36,375 nucleotides of DNA, from contig NZ_VKAA01000035.1 in assembly GCF_007096635.1 (NCBI RefSeq), forward strand, positions 1 to 36,375, read 5' to 3'. A program made the translations under genes and the position numbers. The notes below the pieces were generated by a model. The model had not been told where the DNA came from and did not search any database. It worked only from the letters and a program-made list of their open reading frames with translations. Below are positions 16,556 to 23,339 of the stretch, piece by piece; the stretch's first letter is position 1; every line of letters begins with the position of its first letter. The stretch comes from Mycolicibacterium sp. 018/SC-01/001 (GTDB lineage Bacteria > Actinomycetota > Actinomycetes > Mycobacteriales > Mycobacteriaceae).

Positions 16556-16594
16556 ACGGCCGAGTCGACGGCCGCGCGGTGGAATAATGGCACG

Positions 16595-17281
16595 ATGCCG
16601 GATCCCGCCCGCGCGTCCGCCTCCGCTTCCGGGCTGCCTTCCTCGTCGGCAGGTGAGCTTCCCGCAGGCGCCTTCCGCTTCTGGTTCGTCGGGCAGCGGT
16701 GGGAATGGTCCGATGAGGTCGCGCGCATGCACGGTTACGGGCCGGGAGAGGTCACTCCCACGACAGAACTGCTGCTGTCGCACAAGCACCCTGACGATCG
16801 CCGACACGTGCAGGAGTTGCTCGACCACGCCTTGCATGCCGGCGGGTCCTTCAACAGCAAGCACCGCTTCGTCGACACCCACGGCGTCGAGCACAACGTC
16901 ATCGTCATCGCCGACCGCATCTACGACGAGGACGGCGCGGTCGTCGGCACCGACGGTTACTACGTCGACCTGACCGAAACCCTCGACCGAGAGCGGCGGG
17001 CCGTCCTGGACGAGTCGCTGCCGGACCTGTTCGCGGCCAGAGCCGCGATCGAGCAGGCCAAAGGCGCGCTCATGCTGGTCTACGGCGTCGACGCCGATCA
17101 GGCCTTCAAACTGTTGCTGTGGCGCTCGCAGCAGACCAACACCAAGCTGCGGGCACTGGCCGCGCAGCTGGTGTCGGAGCTGACCACCGCGTCGGGTGAG
17201 ATCGCGGGGCTGCGGCGCCATTTCGATCACCTGATGCTCACCGTGCACGAGCGCGTCGGGTCGACGCCAGAGCGCGGCTGA
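16595..17281 (+). CDS. PAS-ANTAR regulatory protein
   Basis: Protein of 228 residues. A Ser/Ala-rich start is followed by a PAS_3-type sensor fold (about 27-128: FWFVGQRWEWSDEVARMHGY, then KHPDD, then a GYYVDLTET end). An ANTAR domain spans about 145-200, with AIEQAKGALMLVYGVDADQAF at its heart. ANTAR domains bind paired RNA hairpins and prevent transcription termination, and a PAS input would gate that activity. The target transcript is not known; I see no paired hexaloop hairpins close by. It is the first gene of the operon leading to the STAS and multidomain kinase genes, 55 nt before the STAS start. Confidence 0.88.
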   Translation: MPDPARASASASGLPSSSAGELPAGAFRFWFVGQRWEWSDEVARMHGYGPGEVTPTTELLLSHKHPDDRRHVQELLDHALHAGGSFNSKHRFVDTHGVEHNVIVIADRIYDEDGAVVGTDGYYVDLTETLDRERRAVLDESLPDLFAARAAIEQAKGALMLVYGVDADQAFKLLLWRSQQTNTKLRALAAQLVSELTTASGEIAGLRRHFDHLMLTVHERVGSTPERG

Positions 17282-17336
17282 CGGTAGCTGTCGGCAGAGG
17301 GGTCCCTGATGGCGGATACGAAGGTGTGTGAGGTAG

Positions 17337-17693
17337 CTGGACGTCCAATACGATGCTGACGGTGACGCGGTGGTGGTGTGCGTCCGCGGCGACGTCGATT
17401 CGAACACTGCCGGTGCACTGGTCTCCGCACTCGGCGGCGCCCTGTCCACTGGCGCCGCGGCACCGGGCAAGACGGTGATCGTCGATCTGACGCACGTCAC
17501 GTACTTCGGCAGTGCCGGCCTGAACGCCGTGTTGAGCTGTGTCGAGCGGGGTCTTGCCGACGGCGTGACGGTCCGCTTGGTCGCCACCAACGCGGAGGTG
17601 ATCCGGCCGATCGAGGTGACGAAGCTGGACCACGTGTTGCGGCCCTACCCGTCGATCGCTGCCGCGATGGCCGCAGGAGCCGGCTCCTCGTGA
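17337..17693 (+). CDS. STAS-domain anti-anti-sigma factor (RsbV-like; CTG or GTG start)
   Basis: Single STAS domain, about 118 residues. The core LTHVTYFGSAGLNAVL holds the conserved phosphorylatable Ser59 of anti-sigma-factor antagonists. The first in-frame GTG is at 17370, but starting there removes the first beta strand (VQYDADGDAVVVCVRGDVD). A CTG at 17337, right after an in-frame stop and with GAGG 3 nt upstream, restores the whole strand, so I extend the gene to it; the evidence is structural only. The stop overlaps the start of the multidomain kinase (GTGA). The likely partner is the RsbW-like domain or the phosphatase domain of that protein. Confidence 0.8.
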   Translation: MDVQYDADGDAVVVCVRGDVDSNTAGALVSALGGALSTGAAAPGKTVIVDLTHVTYFGSAGLNAVLSCVERGLADGVTVRLVATNAEVIRPIEVTKLDHVLRPYPSIAAAMAAGAGSS

Positions 17694-20600
17694 CGATGCC
17701 CGGCGTGTTCGCCGGCGGCGGCGAGGTCGGGCGCGATCTCGCCCGGGTCGACTGGGCCGCCACCCCGCTGGGCGCGCCGGAAAGCTGGGCGCAGAGTCTG
17801 CAGACCGCGGTCAGCATCCTGCTCTCGTCGCGGTTCTCGATGTGGATGGCGTGGGGACCGGAGCTGACGTTCTTCTGCAACGAGGCCTACCGCCGAGACA
17901 CGTTGGGACACAAGTACCCCTGGGCATTGGGGCGGCCCGCACGCGAGGTGTGGGCGGAGATCTGGGCCGACGTGTCCGGACGGATCGAGCATGTCATATC
18001 CACAGGGGACGCCACCTGGGACACCGCGCTGCTGCTCTTTCTCGAGCGGTCCGGCTATCCCGAGGAGACCTATCACACGTTCTCCTACAGCCCCCTGCGC
18101 GATGACGACGGCGCTGTCGTCGGCATGCTCTGCGTGGTCAGTGAGGACACCGTGCAGGTCATCAGCGAACGCCGGATGGCCACGCTGCGCGATCTGGGTT
18201 CCGACCCGAGTGTGGTGCGCACCGAGACGGAGATCCTCGCGTTCGCGGACCGGCAACTCGGCCAGAACCTGCGGGATCTGCCGTTCACGCTGACCTATCT
18301 GTTCGATGCAGAGGGGGAGGCGCATCTGGCCGGTATGAGCGGGATCGGGGTGGACCACCCCGCGGCGCCCGCCGTCGTCGCGGACCAGGACGGGCCGTGG
18401 CCCGCCGCACCGGCGGCGAACGGCGAGACCGTCGTCGTCGACCTCGACGGTTTCCCGCCCATGCCGACCGGCGACTGGCGCGATCCGCCCACGCAGGCAC
18501 TGGTCGCACCGCTGCTGCAGCAGGGCGGCGGCGCGCCGGTCGGTTTCCTGGTGGCCGGGCTGAACCGCTACCGGCCGCTCGACGAGAGCTACCGCGGGTT
18601 CGTCACGCTGGTGGCCGGTCACCTCGCGGCCGGCGTCAGTCTGGCCCGCAGCTACCGCGCGCAGCAGCGCAGAGCCGAGGAACTCGCCGAGCTCGACCGG
18701 GCGAAGACCACGTTCTTCTCCAACATCAGTCACGAGTTCCGCACGCCACTGACGTTGATCCTGGATCCCGTCGCCGAGCTCCGTCGCCGCGAGGACGTCG
18801 ACGACGCTGCGCGGGCGGAACTCGACCTGGTGTGGCGCAACGGTTTACGGTTGACCAAACTGGTCAACGCCCTGCTCGACTTCTCCCGCATCGAGGCAGG
18901 CCGCGCCCAGGCCACGTACGTGCCCGTCGAGATCGGCGCGGCGACAGCGGAATTGGCGAGCGTGTTCCGATCGGCCGTGGAACGCGCGGGCCTGGCATAC
19001 GCGGTGGACTGCGCGGCGCTCGACGAACCCGTCTTCGTCGACATCGCCATGTGGGAGAAGATCGTCTTCAATCTGCTGTCCAATGCGGTCAAGTTCACCT
19101 TCGACGGCACGATCTCGGTGACCGTCCGCCGCGACGGTGACCGAGCCCTGATCACGGTGTCCGACACGGGAACCGGTGTGCCGGCCGACGAGATGCCGCG
19201 GCTGTTCGAACGCTTTCATCGGATCGAGAACGTCGCCGCGCGCTCGCACGAGGGCAGCGGCATCGGGTTGGCATTGGTCAAGGAGCTCGTCGAACTGCAC
19301 GGCGGCACGATCGATGCGCGCAGCGCTTCCGGTGAGGGCACCACCTTCGAGATCCGGTTGCCGTTCGGAAGCGCACACCTGCCCGCCGACGCGATCGCCA
19401 CGGCGTCGGCGCGACCGCTGGGCGCCTCGGCGGATGCCTACGTCGAGGAGGCGATGCGGTGGGGGTTGGGCGGCAACGACGAGACCGCCTCTGCTGCAAC
19501 CGAATCGAATCCGGGTCGCGCCGCGCTCACGGGTGCGCCCGTGCGGGTCCTGGTCGCCGACGACAACGCGGACATGCGCGACTATCTGAGTCGGCTGCTG
19601 CGTTCCGACGGATATCAGGTGGACGCTGTCAGCGACGGTGTGCGCGCGCTGGAATCCGTGCGCGCCGATCCACCGGAGATGGTGATCAGCGATGTGATGA
19701 TGCCCGGCCTCGACGGACTCGCGCTGGTGTCCGCGTTGCGGGCCGACCGGCGTACCGCCGCGGTGCCCGTGCTGCTGCTGTCCGCCCGCGCGGGACAGGA
19801 GGCGTCCATCACCGGTCTCCAGGCCGGGGCGGACGACTACATGGTCAAACCCTTCGCCGCCGCCGAACTGCTGGCACGGGTACGAACCAACGTCGAACTC
19901 GCCCGCCTGCGTGATCATCACGCGCGGTGGCGCACCGCGCTCGTGGACTCGCTGCAGGAAGCGTTCTTCGTCTGCGACGAGGGCGGATCGGTCATCGAGA
20001 TCAACGGCGCGTTCACCGACATCCTCGGCTACGACGCCGCCGGTCTCCCGTACCCGCCGATGCACCCCTGGTGGCCGTCGGCCGACAGCGACACCGACGC
20101 GCACCGCGAGGTCACCGAGGCCTTCGGTAGCCTGATGGATCAGCCACACGGCACCATCTCCCAAGTGCCCGTCACCCACCGCGACGGGCACCGGCTCTGG
20201 GTGACGGCGACGTTCACCCATTCCCAGGACCCCGACACCGGCCGCGAGGTGGTGGTCGGCACGATGCGCGACGTCACCGCCGAGCACTATCTGGTGCAGC
20301 GCGAATCCGCGCTGGCGTCACTCAGTGACGCACTGGCGCAGGCGGATACGCTCGACGACGCCGTGCGCGCGGCCGCCGAGCAACTGCGGTCCGTCTGGCA
20401 CGCCCGCCGCGTCGTCGCCGTCACCTTGCCCTCCGATGGCGACCAAAAACCCCCGGCTGCAGCGGATGTCGTCAGTGCCGGGGAGCCCGTCAGTCGATGG
20501 GGTGAATTGTCCGAGCCCGTTCGGCAGGCGATCACCGCGCTGCGCGACGGTGATCGGCTCGAGCCGGCGACCTCCCGAGCCGGCTCGGCCGGTGTCGCAC

Positions 20601-21817
20601 TGCAGCACCCCAAGGGCGTGCTGGTGATCCACATCGAATTGTCCGAGCAGCGCCGGTTCACCGCCGAAGACCACACCTTGCTCACGGTGCTGGCCGGGCG
20701 GCTGGGGCAGGGATTGCAGCGGGTGCACCAGATCGACCAGCAGCGCGAAACCGCGCTGGCGCTGCAGCACGCGATCCTGGGGCCGGCGCTCTCGACGGGA
20801 TTCGCGGTGCGGTACGAGCCGGCCACGCGTCCGCTGCAGGTCGGTGGGGACTGGTACGACGTCGTCGACCTCGACGACGGCCGCATCGGTCTGATCGTCG
20901 GTGACTGCGTGGGGCACGGCTTGGCCGCGGCGACGGTGATGGGTCAGCTGCGCAGCGCCTGTCGCGCGCTGCTGCTCGAACGCCCGAGTCCGGCGGCGGC
21001 GCTCTTGGCGCTCGACCGCTTCGCCGCCCGGCTTCCCGGAGCGCGCTGCACGACCGCGTTCTGCGCGGTGCTCACACCCGGGACCGGCGAGCTGACGTAC
21101 TCGTGCGCGGGCCACCCTCCGCCCATCCTGGTGCTCTCCGACCACGCCACCGAATTGCTCGACGATGCGCGCTCGACACCGCTCGGGGTCAAATACGCCG
21201 AAACGCGGCCCGAGGCGACTATCACGATGCCCCCGCGCGCCACGCTGTTGCTCTACACCGACGGCCTGGTCGAGCGGCGTCGCGAGTCGATCGACGACGG
21301 CATCACACGGGCCACGAATGTCGTTGGAGCTCATCGGGGTACGGCCCTGGACGAGCTCGCCGACGTGATCATGACGGGCTTGACCCCCGACGGCGGCTAC
21401 GACGACGACGTGGCCTTGCTGCTGTACCGCCAGCCCGCTCCGCTGGCTCTCGACATGCCCGCCGACGTCGCCGAACTGGCCGCCAGCCGAACCGCGCTGC
21501 GCACATGGCTCGGCAGCGCCGGCGTCGCCGCCGACCAGACGCTGGATGTGTTGATCGCCGTCGGTGAGGCGTTGGCGAACGCCATCGAGCACGGTCATCG
21601 CGACACGCCGAATGGGACGGTCAGCCTCTCGGCGTGCGCGTTCGCCGATCGGCTGGATGTGACGGTCCGCGACACCGGCACCTGGAAGCCGCCGGCCGCG
21701 ACACCGGCCGTGCACCGGGGACGCGGTCTCGGGCTGATGCGGGCTCTGATGCAGGATGTCTCCATCAAGTCCCAGGCCACCGGTACCACGGTGCACATGC
21801 AGACGAGGATCGGATGA
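17690..21817 (+). CDS. Giant hybrid sensor: histidine kinase, receiver, SpoIIE phosphatase and RsbW-like kinase
   Basis: Protein of about 1375 residues, apparently cytoplasmic. Domains in order: PAS (10-150); GAF-like (157-325); HisKA with HEFRTPL, His348; HATPase with N-box NLLSNAVKF (461-469), DTGTG (492-496) and GSGIGLAL (from 522); receiver with acidic pair Asp624/625, phosphoacceptor Asp668 and Lys720; PAS (745-865); GAF-like (874-1010); PP2C/SpoIIE phosphatase (1021-1247) with GGDWYD (1052-1057), GDCVGHG (from 1071), TDGLVERR and DDDVALLL; and an RsbW-like GHKL kinase (1250-1375) with EALANAIEHG and GRGLGL. All key residues look intact. The GTG at 17690 overlaps the STAS stop, with GGAGC 9 nt upstream; the ATG at 17696 is the alternative. 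I infer that His-Asp phosphorelay output tunes the balance of STAS phosphorylation and dephosphorylation. Rv1364c of M. tuberculosis is a smaller relative in concept, lacking the kinase-receiver half. Confidence 0.9.
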   Translation: MTMPGVFAGGGEVGRDLARVDWAATPLGAPESWAQSLQTAVSILLSSRFSMWMAWGPELTFFCNEAYRRDTLGHKYPWALGRPAREVWAEIWADVSGRIEHVISTGDATWDTALLLFLERSGYPEETYHTFSYSPLRDDDGAVVGMLCVVSEDTVQVISERRMATLRDLGSDPSVVRTETEILAFADRQLGQNLRDLPFTLTYLFDAEGEAHLAGMSGIGVDHPAAPAVVADQDGPWPAAPAANGETVVVDLDGFPPMPTGDWRDPPTQALVAPLLQQGGGAPVGFLVAGLNRYRPLDESYRGFVTLVAGHLAAGVSLARSYRAQQRRAEELAELDRAKTTFFSNISHEFRTPLTLILDPVAELRRREDVDDAARAELDLVWRNGLRLTKLVNALLDFSRIEAGRAQATYVPVEIGAATAELASVFRSAVERAGLAYAVDCAALDEPVFVDIAMWEKIVFNLLSNAVKFTFDGTISVTVRRDGDRALITVSDTGTGVPADEMPRLFERFHRIENVAARSHEGSGIGLALVKELVELHGGTIDARSASGEGTTFEIRLPFGSAHLPADAIATASARPLGASADAYVEEAMRWGLGGNDETASAATESNPGRAALTGAPVRVLVADDNADMRDYLSRLLRSDGYQVDAVSDGVRALESVRADPPEMVISDVMMPGLDGLALVSALRADRRTAAVPVLLLSARAGQEASITGLQAGADDYMVKPFAAAELLARVRTNVELARLRDHHARWRTALVDSLQEAFFVCDEGGSVIEINGAFTDILGYDAAGLPYPPMHPWWPSADSDTDAHREVTEAFGSLMDQPHGTISQVPVTHRDGHRLWVTATFTHSQDPDTGREVVVGTMRDVTAEHYLVQRESALASLSDALAQADTLDDAVRAAAEQLRSVWHARRVVAVTLPSDGDQKPPAAADVVSAGEPVSRWGELSEPVRQAITALRDGDRLEPATSRAGSAGVALQHPKGVLVIHIELSEQRRFTAEDHTLLTVLAGRLGQGLQRVHQIDQQRETALALQHAILGPALSTGFAVRYEPATRPLQVGGDWYDVVDLDDGRIGLIVGDCVGHGLAAATVMGQLRSACRALLLERPSPAAALLALDRFAARLPGARCTTAFCAVLTPGTGELTYSCAGHPPPILVLSDHATELLDDARSTPLGVKYAETRPEATITMPPRATLLLYTDGLVERRRESIDDGITRATNVVGAHRGTALDELADVIMTGLTPDGGYDDDVALLLYRQPAPLALDMPADVAELAASRTALRTWLGSAGVAADQTLDVLIAVGEALANAIEHGHRDTPNGTVSLSACAFADRLDVTVRDTGTWKPPAATPAVHRGRGLGLMRALMQDVSIKSQATGTTVHMQTRIG

Positions 21818-22131
21818 TGGCCACTCCGTTGCGGGTCCACACCGACCGCTGCCGCGACGGCACCACGGTGGTGTCGGCGGCGGGCGAACTGGATCTGAGC
21901 AATGTCGCCGAATTCTCCGCCGCCCTCGACGCCGCGGTCCGCTCCGGGGTGGACGGCACCCCTGTCCGCGTCGATCTCACGCGCATCGAGTACCTGGACA
22001 GCGGCGCGATCAACGTGCTGTTCGAGCACGCCGATGCGATCGATGTGCTCGTCAACCCGATCTTGATGTCGGTGTTGACGATCAGCGGTCTCGCAAAGGT
22101 CACCACGGTGGCCGCGGCGCCGCCCGACTGA
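21814..22131 (+). CDS. STAS-domain anti-anti-sigma factor (RsbV-like)
   Basis: Protein of 105 residues that is essentially one STAS domain: a first strand with TTVVSAAGELDLSN (17-30), then VDLTRIEYLDSGAINVLFEH with conserved Ser63 as the probable phosphorylation site. The ATG overlaps the stop of the multidomain kinase (ATGA), so synthesis is coupled. It is a natural substrate for the RsbW-like kinase and SpoIIE-like phosphatase encoded just upstream. When unphosphorylated, such proteins release a sigma factor by binding the anti-sigma domain. Being distinct in sequence from the first STAS protein of the operon, it may serve another partner. Confidence 0.9.
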   Translation: MMATPLRVHTDRCRDGTTVVSAAGELDLSNVAEFSAALDAAVRSGVDGTPVRVDLTRIEYLDSGAINVLFEHADAIDVLVNPILMSVLTISGLAKVTTVAAAPPD

Positions 22132-22132
22132 G

Positions 22133-23098
22133 TCAGCCGCCGGCGCGCCGGCGGGCTCGAGCACGGCGCTTGCCTTCGTGCATCGCGGCCACCCGGGCGA
22201 CGGGAATCGTGTGACCCTGCGCGATGACGTCGTCGGGCAGCCGTTGCGCCGCGGGCATCGCCTCGGCCCAGGGATCCGGTGTGCCGAGATGGGCGAGCGC
22301 GGTGGTGACCGTGAAGTCGGTGGGATGGATGCGATCCAGATCCGACCACGCGACGGGGTAGGAGACCGGCGTCCCCGGCCGCAGCCGGGGGCTGTAGGCA
22401 GCGGCCACGGTGGCCCCGCCGGCGCGGGTGGCATCGATGAAGACCTTGCCGGCGCGGTCGGCGACGATGAACGCGGTCGTCGCGATCGCCGGATCGAGCG
22501 CCTCCGCGCGTGCCGCGAGCGCCCGGGTGGCCGCCGCGACGTCGTCACCCGGGGCCGTCAGTCCTGCCAGGTCGACGGGAACGAACACGTGCAGACCCCG
22601 TGAACCGCTCGTCTTGACCGCACCGGCCAGACCTGCGTCCCGCAGCGCCTGCCGGACCAGGGCGGCCACCGCGACCACCGCGCCGAAGTCCGCCCCGTCC
22701 GGAGGGTCGAGGTCCAGGATCAGGTGGGTGGGCCGGTGGATGTCGTCGGCCAGGCCGAGTGCGGGGTGGTATTCGACGGCACGCTGATTGGCCAGCCACA
22801 GCAGCGTGCGGCGGTCGTTGCAGAGCGCGTACCGAACATCGCGGTGTGACGCCTCGGCCCACAGCTGCACGGTCGGCACCCAGTCCGGTGTGTACGCGGG
22901 CAGGTTCTTCTGCATGAACGGGGCACGCCCCCGCAGCGCACGCAGCACGGTGAGGGGACGGTCCTGCAGGACGGGGAGCATCCGGTCGGCGACGGCGTCC
23001 AGGTAGTCGACGAGATCGCGTTTGGTCGCCCGGGCGTCCTCGGCGAGTGGCTCGTCCAGATTGGTCAGATCGACCCCGGCGCGCTGCTCTGGTGGCAT
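22133..23098 (-). CDS. LigD-type primase-polymerase (stand-alone polymerase domain)
   Basis: Protein of 321 residues equivalent to the polymerase domain of LigD, an archaeo-eukaryotic primase relative used in end-joining and ribonucleotide insertion. The metal-binding DxD is at Asp129/Asp131 (HLILDLDPPDGADF), the nucleotide-binding motif is KTSGSRGLHVFVP (162-174), and the third acidic residue is Asp222 (KVFIDATR). All three catalytic Asp are present, so it should be active. There is no ligase or nuclease domain, as in the mycobacterial PolD1/PolD2 proteins; I cannot tell which one this is. The ATG at 23098 is chosen because the domain begins there. A 10-bp-periodic repeat lies just upstream. 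Confidence 0.87.
   Translation of the reverse strand: MPPEQRAGVDLTNLDEPLAEDARATKRDLVDYLDAVADRMLPVLQDRPLTVLRALRGRAPFMQKNLPAYTPDWVPTVQLWAEASHRDVRYALCNDRRTLLWLANQRAVEYHPALGLADDIHRPTHLILDLDPPDGADFGAVVAVAALVRQALRDAGLAGAVKTSGSRGLHVFVPVDLAGLTAPGDDVAAATRALAARAEALDPAIATTAFIVADRAGKVFIDATRAGGATVAAAYSPRLRPGTPVSYPVAWSDLDRIHPTDFTVTTALAHLGTPDPWAEAMPAAQRLPDDVIAQGHTIPVARVAAMHEGKRRARARRRAGG
22137..22154. terminator. Possible bidirectional terminator (18-bp palindrome)
   Basis: A perfect 18-bp palindrome (CCGCCGGCGCGCCGGCGG) lies at the junction of the convergent STAS and LigD-like genes, inside the last codons of the latter. It could form a strong GC-only hairpin in either RNA. There is no U tract, so it would be of the I-shaped type proposed in mycobacteria. 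Confidence 0.35.
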
Positions 23099-23130
23099 CG
23101 GCCTCAGCCTACGGACCGCGGTGCACCTGT

Positions 23131-23170
23131 GACATCTGATGACATTTGCCGGCATTTGCGGGCAGCAGGC
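23131..23170. repeat. Four 10-bp degenerate direct repeats
   Basis: GACATCTGAT, GACATTTGCC, GGCATTTGCG and GGCAGCAGGC follow each other without gaps, 32 bp upstream of the LigD-like start and on the MmpL side of the divergent gap. The period is one DNA helical turn, which suits cooperative binding of a regulator on one face. This is seen by eye only. Confidence 0.45.
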
Positions 23171-23339
23171 GAAGGCACCGCCCAGAACCGGTAACGTCTG
23201 CCCGGATCGACGACGAAAGATCCGATGAGCCAGTTGTCGTTCTCTCGGCGCGCCGGGTGACGCGCGGGCGGCTCCTCGATGTGGGTCTCGAATGGGCTTG
23301 AACAAAGGGCGAGGTCAGGCTTGATGGGGACGATGCACG

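Noticed and set aside
15158..17590. 810-codon minus-strand frame
   Set aside because: Spans the permease and PAS-ANTAR genes in antisense; residue usage (many His, Arg, Gln) is that of a shadow frame.
20318..21796. 492-codon minus-strand frame opposite the SpoIIE/RsbW part
   Set aside because: Opposite strand of intact catalytic domains; no motif seen.
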